Assembly: GCF_003860465.1 (NCBI RefSeq)
Contig: NZ_CP034183.1
Coordinates: forward strand, 2,249,501 to 2,313,500
DNA from: Deinococcus psychrotolerans
Lineage (GTDB): Bacteria; Deinococcota; Deinococci; Deinococcales; Deinococcaceae
Direction of reading: 5' to 3'
DNA length: 64,000 nt
Below are positions 31,815 through 44,729 of the stretch, in pieces (positions within the stretch are counted from its first letter, which is position 1; the number at the start of each line of letters is the position of its first letter). The position numbers were made by a program, and so were the translations under genes. The notes under the pieces are model-generated. The model was given only the letters and a program-made list of their open reading frames with translations, did no database searches and was not told where the DNA came from.

Positions 31815-33002
31815 ATGAGCAAGTCTGTAGAGGCAAAACTAAATCCTGCGCTATTAACTTGGGCGCGGGAAACTGCTGGATTAAGTCTCGATGAAGCAGC
31901 AAGAAAAATAGGGATCAACACTGAGAAGTTGGAAGATTGCGAACGTGGTCAGAGATATCTCACCTTCCCCCAACTTAGGACTGCGGCGGGTGCATATAAA
32001 AGATCATTGGCAGCTTTTCTACTTCCTGTGCCTCCTGCTTCTGATCCGCCCTTGTCGGATTTTAGAAGCGTCAATAACAAAAGAAAAGAAGATTATTCTG
32101 GTAAGCTTCTGATTGAAATACGCAGAGCTAAAAAAAGAAGACGAGATACGCTTGAACTATTTCAACTCCTGAATAGAGAAGTCCGTAGCCTCAACCTATT
32201 CTTTACCCTTGACGCCGATATTTCAGAGTCGGCAGCAAAGGTAAGGGGCTGGCTTGGCGTCGATATAGAAACCCAACTAGCTTGGGCCGGAAAGTACACA
32301 GCCTTAAATAATTGGATAGGGGTTTTTGAAAAGAAGGACATACTTGTTTTTCAGACGAGCAAAGTAGATAAGGAAGAAATGATCGGTTTATGCGTAAGTG
32401 AAGATTTTCTTCCATTTATACTTTTGAACGGAAAATACACTCCCAACTCCAAAGTTTTTACGCTAATGCATGAGTTCGTTCACCTAGTTCTGAGGAAAGG
32501 GGGAGTGTCTTCAGATTTTTTCGACGAAGGATTTTTAACAGACAGTGACCACTCGGATATAGAAAATTTCTGCAATAAGGTCGCTAGTGAGATTCTTGTG
32601 CCCAGTGATGACCTGGCTAACCGTTTTTTAGAAGGCAATCAAACCTACGATAACAGTCATATTAGCGCTATCGCATCTCAGTACTGTGTTAGCTCGGAGG
32701 TTATTTTAAGGAAGATGTTCGATATGGGAAAGATAAGAGAAAACACTTTCTTTGCCATATTATCTGATATTAGAAACGGTTATCGCCAAACAGCCGAGGC
32801 TAATAAGTCGAAAAAGGCGATTGTTCCTCATTACCGTTTGATTGTAAGGGACAATGGCAAATTATTTTCTGGAGCTGTGGTTGAGTCACTGGATCGTGGT
32901 CTGATAAGCGCAAGCGATATTGGCGACTACTTAAATACTAATATAAACCATTACTCCGATATAAAAAATGCATCACACACAAAATGGATGGATACTGAGT
33001 GA
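31815..33002 (+). CDS. XRE-type HTH plus ImmA/IrrE metallopeptidase fusion (antitoxin-like regulator)
   Basis: 395 aa. An N-terminal helix-turn-helix (about 8-65; TAGLSLDEAARKIGINTEKLEDCERG) is followed by a COG2856 ImmA/IrrE-type peptidase with LMHEFVHLV (H219, E220, H223). A C-terminal domain ends the protein. Such proteins often pair with a DUF4411 protein as a toxin-antitoxin module. This is not PprI/IrrE itself, which lacks this N-terminal HTH. GGAG lies before ATG 31815. Base composition is markedly AT-richer than the core genes around it, indicating acquisition. Stop overlaps the next gene by 4 bp. Confidence 0.87.
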   Translation: MSKSVEAKLNPALLTWARETAGLSLDEAARKIGINTEKLEDCERGQRYLTFPQLRTAAGAYKRSLAAFLLPVPPASDPPLSDFRSVNNKRKEDYSGKLLIEIRRAKKRRRDTLELFQLLNREVRSLNLFFTLDADISESAAKVRGWLGVDIETQLAWAGKYTALNNWIGVFEKKDILVFQTSKVDKEEMIGLCVSEDFLPFILLNGKYTPNSKVFTLMHEFVHLVLRKGGVSSDFFDEGFLTDSDHSDIENFCNKVASEILVPSDDLANRFLEGNQTYDNSHISAIASQYCVSSEVILRKMFDMGKIRENTFFAILSDIRNGYRQTAEANKSKKAIVPHYRLIVRDNGKLFSGAVVESLDRGLISASDIGDYLNTNINHYSDIKNASHTKWMDTE

Positions 33003-33466
33003 CCACTTATGTCATTGATACTAATATATTCATCCGCCTATACAGTTGGAATCCACGTGAGATAAAACTTTACGATCATATTTGGTCTGCAATAGATGGC
33101 GCTATCAAATCTGGTAGTATGATAACAGACTCTACCGTTCAGATGGAATTGGATAAACACAACAGTCCTGCAAAAGAATGGGTCAAGACACAAATGGGCC
33201 TTGTAATACCGATGTCTAATGAGATATTTGTATGTGCTCAAGAGATAATGGCTAGATGTCCGTCTTTGGTTGATCCTGAATCAGAGCGCAATCACGCAGA
33301 CCCTTTCATTATCGCAGCAGCTTTGATAAAGGACGGAGTGGCCGTTTCAGATGAAAAACCCCGAAAACAACAGAGCGATAGATGTAAAGTTCCAGACGCT
33401 TGTGATGAATTCGGGGTAAAGTGTTTAAATTTCACGGCATTTGCTAATGAGTTTCCTTGGCACTGA
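32999..33466 (+). CDS. DUF4411 PIN-like protein, putative toxin
   Basis: 155 aa, GTG start within the XRE-ImmA stop. The N-terminus [13 protein letters not shown] has the first PIN aspartate, and [12 protein letters not shown] and SDEKPRK contain conserved later positions of the DUF4411 family. It would be the RNase-like toxin, restrained or processed by the upstream ImmA-type protein. AT-rich like its partner. It ends 34 nt before the convergent gcvP stop. Confidence 0.85.
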   Translation: MTTYVIDTNIFIRLYSWNPREIKLYDHIWSAIDGAIKSGSMITDSTVQMELDKHNSPAKEWVKTQMGLVIPMSNEIFVCAQEIMARCPSLVDPESERNHADPFIIAAALIKDGVAVSDEKPRKQQSDRCKVPDACDEFGVKCLNFTAFANEFPWH

Positions 33467-33499
33467 CTTTTAACATATTTTGTTCAACTCATTATAAAT

Positions 33500-36349
<2,850 letters not shown>

Positions 36350-36638
36350 GGGCAGGACTCCTTTGGTGGTCTGGAAGCGGAGGGGGCAGGGTCAACTCAC
36401 CACTGAATAGCCCGAAACGGCCCCCGAGATTGCAGTAAGGGCCGTGTTTGCCAAACAGACACGCCCGCCTGTGCGGGTTAGTCGTTGGGTAGGGGAGGGG
36501 CAGGCGAGCAAACAAGTCCCCTTCATTCTAAAGGCAAAGCCGAGCGGGTGAGCTCAGGGCAGGGGAGTTCTGCGCCCTCAGCTCACCCGCTTCAGTCTGT
36601 GTACCGGATCATGGGTCAAAAAACGCTTTTGAGTGCCT
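36350..36638. other. gcvP leader and intergenic region with hairpins
   Basis: About 290 nt holding the terminator of the upstream gene (36543-36591) and, nearer gcvP, short stems on the minus strand (CCCGC-N4-GCGGG, TGTTTGGCAAACA, and ACGGCCC/GGGCCGT). The latter could attenuate gcvP. They do not match the glycine riboswitch consensus as far as I can tell. Confidence 0.4.
36543..36591 (-). terminator. Long hairpin terminator after the 96-aa gene
   Basis: 18-bp arms (36543-36560 and 36574-36591) pair with a single mismatch around a 13-nt loop, located just past the stop at 36639. The following minus-strand sequence is moderately T-rich (CGGCTTTGCCTTT). Confidence 0.75.
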
Positions 36639-36929
36639 TCAGATCGCCGGGAAAAACAAGGTGGTTTCTTCCGGTACCCAGTACGCGTGCGCTCCACTCT
36701 GGGCAGGAACGCAAAACATGACCGCTTCAAACGGCAATTCTTCGGCTTCCACCACGCCGATATTCCAGCGGCTGCGCTCCGAGCCGAGGATGGCGATGGT
36801 GCCGAGTGAAGTCTCACATTCCAAGTATTCGGTGCCCTGCTCGGCGGCGCGAATCGGCCCAACCGCGTGAACAGTCAGGTGTTTGGGGTCAGCTTGCATG
36901 CCTTCAGCAAACCACACCGCTTCTGACAT
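36639..36929 (-). CDS. Protein of unknown function (96 aa)
   Basis: Not recognised. Small, soluble, mildly acidic, beta-rich-looking protein (LTVHAVGPIRAAEQ, ECETSLGTIAILG, AYWVPEETTLFF), with no signal peptide. An in-frame GTG at 36938 would add three residues; neither start has a good ribosome-binding site. Supported by core-like codon usage and a strong terminator just downstream. Confidence 0.6.
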   Translation of the reverse strand: MSEAVWFAEGMQADPKHLTVHAVGPIRAAEQGTEYLECETSLGTIAILGSERSRWNIGVVEAEELPFEAVMFCVPAQSGAHAYWVPEETTLFFPAI

Positions 36930-37005
36930 GGGCGTCACATCCGGGCGTGCGGCCCAGGCCCAAACTTTGGCAGTATTCGTAAAGTCAGTGTCCGTAAAGC
37001 AGTGT

Positions 37006-37794
37006 CTACAAACTGGTCACGGCCCCGCCGTCCACCAGCAGCACGCTGCCGTTGACGTAGCTGGCGGCGGGCGAACACAAAAAGGCCGCCACCCGCCCAA
37101 ATTCTTCCGGCTGGCCGAGGCGCTTCATTGGAATCTGGGTCTCGGAAGCGGCCCGAACTTCAGCCCGGCTCTTGCCCTGCTTGGCGGCGAGCGCGTCGTC
37201 CAGCTCGTTGATCCGCCCGGTTTCAATGCGCCCCGGCGCTAAGCCGTTCACCTGAATGTTATCGCCCGCCAGTTCCAGCGACAGACTCTTACACAGTCCC
37301 TGCACGGCGGGCCGGAAGGTGTTCGATAAAGTCAGGTTGTCAATCGGTTTCTTGACGCTGCTGCTGAGAATGGTCAGGACGCGCCCGCCGCCCGCCGTTT
37401 TCAGTAGTGGCAAGGCCAGCCGCACGCTTCTGACCACGCTCATCAGGGTGAGTTGAAAACCTGTTGCCCACTGCGCCTCGCTGAGTGCCGAGAAGTTGCC
37501 CGCTGGTGGCCCGCCCGCGTTGCATACCAGAATGTCGAGCTTGCCAAAAGCCGCGTCTATTTCGGCAAAGAGCTGGGTCAAGTCGGTTTCGCTGGCAACG
37601 TCGGCCCCAAAAGCCAGCATTTCGTTGCCGCTCGCGTCTTGAATCTGTTGGGCCGCTGCCTGAGCGCGGGCCAGATCACGAGAGCAGATCGCCACCCGCG
37701 CTCCCTCCGCCGAGAGCGCCGCCGCCGTCGCGTACCCCAGACCTGCGCTGGCCGCCGTCACGAGCGCCGTTTTTCCTGTGAGTTGTAAGTCCAT
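37006..37794 (-). CDS. Short-chain dehydrogenase/reductase lacking the YxxxK motif
   Basis: 262-aa SDR. The Rossmann motif TAASAGLGYATA (about 13-24), the D-V after it and NAGGPP are present, and the C-terminus ends VLLVDGGAVTSL. Where the catalytic YxxxK should follow the serines of SSSVKK, the sequence reads LSNTFRPAVQG, so the Tyr and Lys appear absent. Proteins with LSN-x-x-RPAV at this point form an SDR subgroup of unclear activity. GGAGG precedes ATG 37794. Divergent from the ROK kinase gene. Confidence 0.85.
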   Translation of the reverse strand: MDLQLTGKTALVTAASAGLGYATAAALSAEGARVAICSRDLARAQAAAQQIQDASGNEMLAFGADVASETDLTQLFAEIDAAFGKLDILVCNAGGPPAGNFSALSEAQWATGFQLTLMSVVRSVRLALPLLKTAGGGRVLTILSSSVKKPIDNLTLSNTFRPAVQGLCKSLSLELAGDNIQVNGLAPGRIETGRINELDDALAAKQGKSRAEVRAASETQIPMKRLGQPEEFGRVAAFLCSPAASYVNGSVLLVDGGAVTSL

Positions 37795-37863
37795 TGGGCC
37801 TCCTGCGATCAAGTTAAGGTTGTGGAGTTGAGTCTAGAGCTTCTGGGGGCCGGCGCTTCCGCT

Positions 37864-37869
37864 TAAAAT
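37864..37869 (+). promoter_or_regulatory. -10 element (TAAAAT), leaderless promoter of the ROK kinase gene
   Basis: TAAAAT ends 6 nt before the ATG at 37876. Confidence 0.55.
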
Positions 37870-37875
37870 TGAGCC

Positions 37876-38772
37876 ATGCCTTCTGACTCCATGCCCCTTC
37901 TGGCCGTTGACATCGGCGGCACGTCGCTCCGGGCGGCCCTCATTGTGGGCGAGCGCGTCACTGAGCGCCGCGAGGCCCGCACCCCCAAGCCCAGCACGCC
38001 GGACGCGGTGATGGCGGCGGCCCTCGAACTGGCCGCGCCGCTGGCCGGGCGAGCTGCCGCCGTGGGCGTGGCCTGTGCGGGCGCGGTGGCGGCTGGGCGC
38101 GTGACCGCCACCGCTGCCCACACCTTCCCCGGCTGGACCGACATCCCCCTGGCTGACACCTTCGCCTCGGCGCTCGGCTTGCCCTGCTCGGCGCTCAACG
38201 ACGCCCGCGCCGCCGCTTGGGGCGAGTACGCGGCGGGCGCGGGGCGTGGGGCCAGCGAATTTATGTTCATCACCGTTAGCACCGGCGTCGGCGCGGGGCT
38301 GATTCTGGGCGGGCAGCTTCATCTGGCGGCCAACGGTTTGGATGCTGAATTGGGTTTTGTCAGCGTGCCTGCGATTTGGCATGCGGGCGCTGAGGTGCCG
38401 CCCCTCGGCGCACTGGGGCCGCTGGAATTTGAAACCAGCGGCACGGCGCTGGGCAGGCAGGCTCAGGCATTGGGCTTGCCCGACGCCCGCGCCCTTGCTG
38501 ACGCTGCCGAAGCGGGCCACGAGCGGGCCGACGCCGTGTACCGCCGCTCGGCCGCGTTAATCGCTTGGAAGGTGGCCGACATCGCCGCGCTGTTGGGCGT
38601 CACCAAAGTGGCGCTGGGCGGCAGCGTGGGCCTGCGCGGCGGTTATCTGGCGCGGGTGCAAGACAGCCTCGCCCAGTTTCCCGAGCGTTATCAGCCGCGA
38701 GTGGTTCACGCCGAACTCGGCTCAGACGCCGGACTGATCGGCGCGGGCCTGTGGGCGGGGCGGGGGTTTTAA
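37876..38772 (+). CDS. ROK family sugar kinase, no zinc-binding cysteine cluster
   Basis: 298 aa. The ATP-binding DIGGTSLRAAL (about 12-22), ALNDARAAAWGEY (catalytic Asp) and TVSTGVGAGLI are typical ROK/glucokinase motifs. The usual GHxxV and CxCGxxGCxE zinc motif is replaced by ELGFVSVPAIWHAGAEVPPLGALGPLE with no cysteines, so the substrate may differ from glucose. No DNA-binding domain, so a kinase rather than a repressor. It neighbours the sugar oxidoreductase/isomerase/ABC genes. Confidence 0.87.
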   Translation: MPSDSMPLLAVDIGGTSLRAALIVGERVTERREARTPKPSTPDAVMAAALELAAPLAGRAAAVGVACAGAVAAGRVTATAAHTFPGWTDIPLADTFASALGLPCSALNDARAAAWGEYAAGAGRGASEFMFITVSTGVGAGLILGGQLHLAANGLDAELGFVSVPAIWHAGAEVPPLGALGPLEFETSGTALGRQAQALGLPDARALADAAEAGHERADAVYRRSAALIAWKVADIAALLGVTKVALGGSVGLRGGYLARVQDSLAQFPERYQPRVVHAELGSDAGLIGAGLWAGRGF

Positions 38773-38782
38773 GCTCTTCTCT

Positions 38783-39919
38783 TCAGAATTTCGCCCACCT
38801 TCCATCCATCCCAGCACTTTCCAGCACTTTCTCAACGAAGGCCACGCCCTGCACGCCGTCTTGCAGGGTCGGGTAGAGCGTCTCAATATTCTCGCCCCGC
38901 TGCCTCGCCCAGATGTCGTCCGCCACGTCGCTGTAGATGTTGGCAAATGCCTCGATAAACGCTTCGGGGTGTCCGGCAGGCAGGCGGGTGGCCGCCGTTG
39001 CCGCTGCGCCCAGCCCCGGCCCGCCGCGTGTCAGCAGTTGGCGCGGGGCGTCGAGCTGGTCGTAAATGAGCACGTTGGGATCTTCCTGCCGCCAGCTCAG
39101 GCTGCCTTTAGTGCCAAAGACCGACAGACGCAAGTCGTTCTCGCGGCCAATCTCGATTTGCGAAACACTGAGCATTCCCTTCGCGCCGCCTTCAAAGCGC
39201 AGCAGCATGTTGGCGTCGTCGTCGAGCGCCCGGCCCGCGACAAAGTGGGTCAAATCAGCGGCCACCGCCTCCATCTCCAATCCCGTTACAAAGCTGATCA
39301 GTTGCTCGGCGTGTGTGCCGATGTCGCCCAGCGCTCCGGCGGGGCCGCTGCGGGCCGGGTCGGTACGCCAGTCGGCCTGCTTGCCCTCGCTTCCAGCGGC
39401 CAGCCAGCCCTGGTGGTACTCGGCAATGACTTTGCGAATCTCACCGAGTTGCCCGCCGCGCACCATCTCGCGGGCCTGGCGCACCAGCGGGTAGCCGGAG
39501 TAGTTGTAGGTGACAGCAAACACGCTCTGGGCCTGCTCGGCTGCCGCTTGAAGTTCCTGCGCCTGAGCCAATGTATGCACCAGCGGCTTGTCGCAGATGA
39601 CGTGAAACCCGGCCTGAACGGCGGCCAGCGCCACTGGAAAGTGCATGTGGTTGGGCGTCACGATGCTGATGACTTCCGCGCCGTCTTCTCGGCCTTTTTC
39701 GCCCGCCAGCAATTCTTCCCAGGTGCTGTAACTGCGCTCCGGCGGCAGGCCCAGTGCCGCAGCCGAGGCTTTGGAACGTTCCGGCGTGCTGGAGAGCGCT
39801 CCGGCCACCAACTCATAGCGCCCATCCAGCGCCGCCGCGTGCCGGTGAACCGCGCCGATGAAGGCGTCCTTGCCGCCGCCGACCATCGCCAGTCTTAAAG
39901 GGCGTTGATAGTCGCTCAC
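38783..39919 (-). CDS. Gfo/Idh/MocA family sugar oxidoreductase
   Basis: 378 aa. N-terminal NAD(P)-binding domain with [21 protein letters not shown] and the CDKPL motif (catalytic lysine, about K95) followed by a C-terminal Gfo/Idh fold. [10 protein letters not shown] holds the conserved D and H. GTG 39919 overlaps the stop of the isomerase gene upstream (GTGA). With that isomerase it probably oxidises and rearranges a sugar or inositol brought in by the nearby importer. Confidence 0.9.
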   Translation of the reverse strand: MSDYQRPLRLAMVGGGKDAFIGAVHRHAAALDGRYELVAGALSSTPERSKASAAALGLPPERSYSTWEELLAGEKGREDGAEVISIVTPNHMHFPVALAAVQAGFHVICDKPLVHTLAQAQELQAAAEQAQSVFAVTYNYSGYPLVRQAREMVRGGQLGEIRKVIAEYHQGWLAAGSEGKQADWRTDPARSGPAGALGDIGTHAEQLISFVTGLEMEAVAADLTHFVAGRALDDDANMLLRFEGGAKGMLSVSQIEIGRENDLRLSVFGTKGSLSWRQEDPNVLIYDQLDAPRQLLTRGGPGLGAAATAATRLPAGHPEAFIEAFANIYSDVADDIWARQRGENIETLYPTLQDGVQGVAFVEKVLESAGMDGRWAKF

Positions 39920-40923
39920 GCTTCATCCTTGGCAAAGGCCGCGTCGAACACCACGTCCGAGGCGGGGAAGTCCAGCTTGCGGGTGTAGGCGGCGCTCTCG
40001 GTGGCCCCGAAGACTCTATCCATCCGAGCGTCTTCCCACTCGATGCTCAGCGGCCCCGCGTAGCCGATGTCGTGCAGCGCCACGATGATGGCTTCAAAGT
40101 TCACGTCGCCGCGCCCTACCGAGCGGAAGTCCCAGAAGCGCCTGCCGTCACCAAAGGTGGTGTGGCCGCCGAACACGCCCACCTCACCGCTGCCGTGATT
40201 CCACCACACGTCCTTGATGTGGGCGTGGTAAATCCTGTCGGGGAAGCGCCGCAAGAATCCCACGTAATCCACGCCCTGATACGCCAGGTGGCTGGGGTCG
40301 TAGTTGAAGCCGAAGCGCTTGTGCTGGCCCACCGCTTCCAGTGCCCGCTCCGCCGTGGTGGTGTCGAAGGCGATCTCGGTGGGGTGAACCTCCAGGGCAA
40401 AGTTGACGCCGACTTCCTCAAACACGTCCAGAATCGGAGTGAAGCGCTTGGCAAAGTCGTCGAAGCCGCGCTGCCAGTAGGCTTGATCGGTGGGCGGGAA
40501 GGCGTAAATGCTGTGCCACACGCTTGAACCCGTGAAGCCCGTCACCACGCTGACGCCCAACTTCTGAGCGGCGCGGGCAGTATCCATCATTTCCTGGGCA
40601 GCCCGCTGGCGCACACCCTCGGCATCGCCGTCGCCCCAAACGTGGGCGGGCACAATCGACTTGTGGCGCTCGTCAATCAGGTCGCAGATGGCCTGCCCGA
40701 CCAGATGATTGCCGATGGCGTAGACCTTGAGACCGTGCTGGGCGAGCAGGTCTTTCACGCTCTGGACATAGCCGTCTTCCTTGAGCGCCCGCTGCACGTC
40801 GAAGTGATCGCCCCAGCAGGCCAGTTCCAGGCCGTCGAAGCCCATTTGTTTGGCCAGCGGTGCGAGTTCGGCGAGGGGCAAATCGGCCCACTGGCCGGTA
40901 AACAAAGTGATGGGTCTGAGCAT
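39916..40923 (-). CDS. Sugar phosphate isomerase/epimerase (xylose-isomerase-like TIM barrel)
   Basis: 335 aa, AP-endonuclease-2/IolE-type TIM barrel. Metal-site regions are visible: [11 protein letters not shown] (Glu, His), [11 protein letters not shown] (Asp, His), HIKDV and the late SIEWED. CAGGAGG precedes ATG 40923. First gene of a pair with the Gfo/Idh oxidoreductase; the pairing recurs in inositol and 3-keto-sugar catabolism. The actual substrate is not known. Confidence 0.9.
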   Translation of the reverse strand: MLRPITLFTGQWADLPLAELAPLAKQMGFDGLELACWGDHFDVQRALKEDGYVQSVKDLLAQHGLKVYAIGNHLVGQAICDLIDERHKSIVPAHVWGDGDAEGVRQRAAQEMMDTARAAQKLGVSVVTGFTGSSVWHSIYAFPPTDQAYWQRGFDDFAKRFTPILDVFEEVGVNFALEVHPTEIAFDTTTAERALEAVGQHKRFGFNYDPSHLAYQGVDYVGFLRRFPDRIYHAHIKDVWWNHGSGEVGVFGGHTTFGDGRRFWDFRSVGRGDVNFEAIIVALHDIGYAGPLSIEWEDARMDRVFGATESAAYTRKLDFPASDVVFDAAFAKDEA

Positions 40924-41025
40924 AGGAAATCCTCCTGAGTAGGTTCGGATGATGGTCTTGAGAAGCAGGGTTCATTGTCCCAAATTCCCTGCCTTCAAAC
41001 TGAAAAGCAGGTTAGGCAACACAAA

Positions 41026-41050
41026 GGGGCGAGCGCATCTGGCCCGCCCC
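41026..41050 (-). terminator. Terminator-like hairpin after the sugar-binding protein gene
   Basis: GGGGC / GCCCC-based inverted repeat followed on the minus strand by CCCCTTTGTG. It separates the importer operon from the isomerase/oxidoreductase pair. Confidence 0.55.
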
Positions 41051-41064
41051 ATCGCTTCAGAACT

Positions 41065-42015
41065 TCAGAACGGTGAATCCGGGTAGTAAAACTTTGCGGC
41101 GTTGGCTTTGGTAATCAGCACGCTGGGAATGATGGTGGACTTGGGCATGGCCGCCTTGGTCATGATCGACTTGGCGGTGAGCTGCATGGCGTCGCGGATC
41201 ATGGTGGGCGGATAGGTCACGTCGGCGGTGATGAGGGGATCGCCGTCCTGGACTTTCTTGACCATTTCCTTCATGCCCGCGCCGCCCAGCACGAACTTGA
41301 TGTCCTTGCGCCCGGCCTGCTGAATGGCCTTGAGCACGCCCACGGCGATGTCGTCGTCCTGTGCCCACACCGCGTCGATTTTGGGAAAGCGGGTCAGGTA
41401 ATCCTGCATGACCTTGAAGCCGTCGTCGCGGTTCCAGTTGGCGTACTGCTTGTCCAGAATCTTGACGTTCGGGTACTTGGCCTTGAGGGTGCTCTCGAAG
41501 CCGTCCACCCGTTGATTGTCGATCACGGTGGCGATGCCGCGCAGCACCACGACGTTGCCCTTGCCGCCCAGCGTTTTACCCACGTACTCGGCGCTGACTT
41601 TACCGAGGCCCGGATTGTCGCCCGCCACGTAGGCGCTCTGAGCGGTGGGGTCGGTCAGGGCGCGGTCAACGACCACTGTGAACACGCCTTTTTTCTGGAG
41701 GTTGCCCACCGGACGGGTCAGCGGAGCGCTTTCCTGCGGCAAGATCACCAGCGCGTTGATCTTGTTGACTGCCGACAGGTCTTGAATCTGGTTGGCCTGC
41801 TCGTTGGCGTCCTTGGCGGTCTTGACGATGACGGTCAGCCCCGGATACTGCTTTTCGAGTTCGGCTTTGGCCTGATTGGCCCAGTAAACTATGCCCGCCG
41901 TCCAGCCGTGATCGGCGGAGGGAATCGAAACGCCCATGACCTGCTTGGTCTGCGCCAGCGCGGCGGAAGCGAGGAGTGTGAGGGAGAGGAATGCGAGCGT
42001 TTTGAACTGTTTCAT
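41065..42015 (-). CDS. Sugar ABC transporter substrate-binding protein (RbsB-like)
   Basis: 316 aa with a Sec signal peptide ([21 protein letters not shown]). A periplasmic-binding-protein fold follows, with [19 protein letters not shown], an [16 protein letters not shown] segment and [15 protein letters not shown] as in ribose/inositol/xylose binders. AAGGAG lies upstream of ATG 42015. It is the last gene of an ATPase-permease-binding-protein operon, separated from the permease by 121 nt with a stem-loop. Confidence 0.92.
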   Translation of the reverse strand: MKQFKTLAFLSLTLLASAALAQTKQVMGVSIPSADHGWTAGIVYWANQAKAELEKQYPGLTVIVKTAKDANEQANQIQDLSAVNKINALVILPQESAPLTRPVGNLQKKGVFTVVVDRALTDPTAQSAYVAGDNPGLGKVSAEYVGKTLGGKGNVVVLRGIATVIDNQRVDGFESTLKAKYPNVKILDKQYANWNRDDGFKVMQDYLTRFPKIDAVWAQDDDIAVGVLKAIQQAGRKDIKFVLGGAGMKEMVKKVQDGDPLITADVTYPPTMIRDAMQLTAKSIMTKAAMPKSTIIPSVLITKANAAKFYYPDSPF

Positions 42016-42064
42016 GGTGACTCCTTTGACGAGAGGCTAAGAAACTAAGGGGTTTTATCGGTTG

Positions 42065-42102
42065 CCCTCCCTCTTCAGGAAAGGGGGGAGCGAGCGCAGC
42101 GA
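42065..42102. repeat. Intergenic stem-loop with GAGCGCAGCGA motif, within the ABC operon
   Basis: CCCTCCCT (42065-42072) and AGGGGGGAG (42082-42090) can pair, followed by CGAGCGCAGCGA (42091-42102). The same 12 nt occurs at 53312-53323 beside another C/G hairpin. It may be an mRNA-processing element that raises binding-protein levels relative to the permease. Confidence 0.45.
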
Positions 42103-42136
42103 ATCTGCTAAGGTGGCAAACCCTGCGGCAGCCCCC

Positions 42137-43135
42137 TCACGTCCGTTTCCCCCGCTGCATGAACGCCACGATGATGATGACCACGCCCTGCACAGCGGCG
42201 TTCAGGTACACGCTGATGATGGACGTGAGGTTCAGGACATTTTCAATGGTGACCAGCAAAATCGCCCCGACCACCGTACCCCAGATGCGCCCCGAGCCGC
42301 CTTTGAGGGCCGTTCCGCCGATAATGACGGCGGCGATGGCTTCCAGCTCCCACAGCAGGCCGGTGCTGGGGCTGGCGCTGCCGAGGCGCGGCACATACAG
42401 CAGGGTGGCCAGCGCCACGCAGACGCCCTGAATCACGTAAGTGATGATCTTGACCTGCGTGACATTGACGGCGGCGTAGCGGGCCACCTGCTCGTTGCTG
42501 CCGGTGGCCTGTACGTAGCGGCCATAGCGGGTGCGGTTGAGAATCAGTCCGCCCAGCAGCGCGACGGCGGCGAACACCAGAATCGGAATGGGAATGCCCA
42601 GCAGCTTGCCGTAAAACACCGGGCTGTACGCGTCGCTGAGGGTGTTGTTCAGCGAGATGCTGCCGCCCTGCGAGAGGTACGTCAGCACCGAGCGGAAGAT
42701 GCCCAGCGTGCCCAGCGTCACGATAAACGGCTCGATCCGGCCTTTGGTAATGACCGTGCCGTGCAGCAGCCCCGCGCCCGCGCCGATCAGCAGGGCGCAC
42801 AGCATCCCGATGAGGATGATGCCCACCGAGCCGAGGCTAGGACTGATGGCGTTCATGACCAGGATCATCGACCCGGCGATCAGCGCAGCCATTGAACCCA
42901 CTGAAAGGTCAATGCCGCCGGAGATGATCACGAAGGTGGCTCCCACCGCGATGATGCCGATAAAGGCGGCGCGGGTCAGCACGTTGGACAGATTGGCGAG
43001 GGTCAGAAAGTCAGAGTTGAGCAGGGTCGCCACGATCATCAGCGCCGCCAGGCCCAGCAGCGGCCCCAGCGAACCGATCCGGCTGAGGATTGAAGGGCGG
43101 GGTGAGGTTTGAATATCGCTGGGTTTGGTGGTCAC
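42137..43135 (-). CDS. Sugar ABC transporter permease (RbsC-like)
   Basis: 332 aa with about eight to ten transmembrane helices and the BPD_transp_2 motif [23 protein letters not shown] 43135 overlaps the ATPase stop by 4 bp. The protein would form the membrane channel of the ribose/inositol-type importer. Confidence 0.92.
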   Translation of the reverse strand: MTTKPSDIQTSPRPSILSRIGSLGPLLGLAALMIVATLLNSDFLTLANLSNVLTRAAFIGIIAVGATFVIISGGIDLSVGSMAALIAGSMILVMNAISPSLGSVGIILIGMLCALLIGAGAGLLHGTVITKGRIEPFIVTLGTLGIFRSVLTYLSQGGSISLNNTLSDAYSPVFYGKLLGIPIPILVFAAVALLGGLILNRTRYGRYVQATGSNEQVARYAAVNVTQVKIITYVIQGVCVALATLLYVPRLGSASPSTGLLWELEAIAAVIIGGTALKGGSGRIWGTVVGAILLVTIENVLNLTSIISVYLNAAVQGVVIIIVAFMQRGKRT

Positions 43136-44655
43136 GCGCTCTCCCTGTGGGCGGGTTGGGCCGAAGCGACCTTGAGGCCGGTGGCGTACTGAATGACTTC
43201 CTGTTCGTTCATCTCGGCTCCGCTGAGTTCACCCACGATCTGGCCTTCCCGCACCACCAGCAGGCGCTGGCACAGGCCCAGCAGCTCGGCCAGTTCGCTT
43301 GACACCACGATCACTCCTTTGCCACTGGCCGCCAGTTGGTGAATCAGCAGATAAATCTCGCGCTTGGCTCCCACGTCCACGCCCCGCGTCGGTTCGTCCA
43401 GCACGATCACCTGCGGGTTGACTTCCAGAATGCGGGCCAGCGCCAGCTTTTGCTGATTGCCGCCCGACAGGGCGCTGGCCGGAACATCCAGCCGCCCGCT
43501 GCGGATGCCGTAGTCCCCCACCGCTTTGGTCAGCGCCACTTGCTCGGCTTTGACGTTGAGCAGCGGGTGGGCGTAGTGTTCCAGCGTCATCAGGGTCAGG
43601 TTGGGCCGCAACTTGAAATCCACCAGCAGGCCCTTGCCCTTGCGGTCCTCGGAGAGGTAGACCAATCCGGCGCGGGCGGCATCCTGGGGAGAGTTGAGGC
43701 GCACGGCCTTTCCGGCGATGCGGACTTTGCCCAGCGTGCGCGGGCGCAACCCCAGCAGCCCCTCGAACAGCTCGGTGCGGCCCGATCCGACCAGCCCCGC
43801 CAGGCCCAACACCTCGCCCGCCCGCAAGGTAAAGGTGATGCCCCGCGCCCAGCCCGGCACGCTCAGGTCTTCGACGTGCAGCAGTTCCTGACCAGTCGGC
43901 TGCCCCTTGACCGGAAACATATCCTCCAGCTCACGTCCGACCATCAAATTGGCCATCTGGTGCGGGGTCAGTTCGGCGGCTGGGCCAGTCTGGACCACCG
44001 CGCCGTCACGCAGAACCGTCACGGTGTCGGCCAGCGCTTTGACTTCCTCCAGCTTGTGGCTGATGTAGAGGATGGTCACGCCCTCGCTGCGGAGCTGGCG
44101 AATCAGCCCGAACAGCACTTCCGTTTCGCGCACGGTCAGGGCTGCCGTCGGCTCGTCCATGATCAGCACGCGGGCCTGACGCGCCAGCGCCTTGGCGATT
44201 TCGACGAGTTGCTTTTGCGGCACGCTGAGGTTGCGCACCCGTGAGCGAGGATCGAGCGTGACGCCCAGCCGGAGGAGCGCCGCGCCCGCTTCACGGTTCA
44301 TGGCCGCGTCGTTGAGCAGCGCTCCGCCGATCTCGCGCCCCAGAAAGATGTTTTGCGCCACCGTCAGATCGTCGGCGAGGTTGAATTCCTGGTGAATCAG
44401 CACCACGCCCCTTGCCTCGGCGTCGCGGCTGCTGTGCAGCGTGGCGGGCTGCCCGGCGATGATCAGTTCACCGGAAGTCGGGGGCTGGTAGCCACCCAGA
44501 ATTTTCATCAGGGTGGACTTGCCCGCGCCGTTCTCGCCGATCAGTGCCTGCACCTCGCCCGCCAAGATGCCAAAGCTGACACCGTGCAGCACCTCGACGG
44601 GGCCAAACGACTTGGTGATGGATTTGAATTCGGCGGCGTAAGAAGGTTGACTCAA
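43132..44655 (-). CDS. Sugar ABC transporter ATPase, tandem NBD (RbsA/MglA-like)
   Basis: 507 aa with two nucleotide-binding domains. The first has Walker [10 protein letters not shown] and signature LSVPQKQ with IMDEPTAAL. The second begins near 255, has a degenerate P-loop GLVGSGRTE, signature ALSGGNQQK and [12 protein letters not shown], as is normal in RbsA-type proteins. Start TTG 44655 follows AGGTG. First gene of the importer operon; an AAATCGATTT palindrome lies 90 nt upstream. Confidence 0.93.
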   Translation of the reverse strand: MSQPSYAAEFKSITKSFGPVEVLHGVSFGILAGEVQALIGENGAGKSTLMKILGGYQPPTSGELIIAGQPATLHSSRDAEARGVVLIHQEFNLADDLTVAQNIFLGREIGGALLNDAAMNREAGAALLRLGVTLDPRSRVRNLSVPQKQLVEIAKALARQARVLIMDEPTAALTVRETEVLFGLIRQLRSEGVTILYISHKLEEVKALADTVTVLRDGAVVQTGPAAELTPHQMANLMVGRELEDMFPVKGQPTGQELLHVEDLSVPGWARGITFTLRAGEVLGLAGLVGSGRTELFEGLLGLRPRTLGKVRIAGKAVRLNSPQDAARAGLVYLSEDRKGKGLLVDFKLRPNLTLMTLEHYAHPLLNVKAEQVALTKAVGDYGIRSGRLDVPASALSGGNQQKLALARILEVNPQVIVLDEPTRGVDVGAKREIYLLIHQLAASGKGVIVVSSELAELLGLCQRLLVVREGQIVGELSGAEMNEQEVIQYATGLKVASAQPAHRESA

Positions 44656-44729
44656 GAATTCACCTGCAAAGCGCGGGACAGAAGAGGGTGATCAAGGCGT
44701 GTGGATTGTCGGTGAAGTGAAGATAACAC

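Noticed and set aside
36350..36600. Possible glycine riboswitch upstream of gcvP
   Set aside because: Hairpins exist, but the tandem GGA...CUCUCAGG-type glycine aptamer elements were not found.
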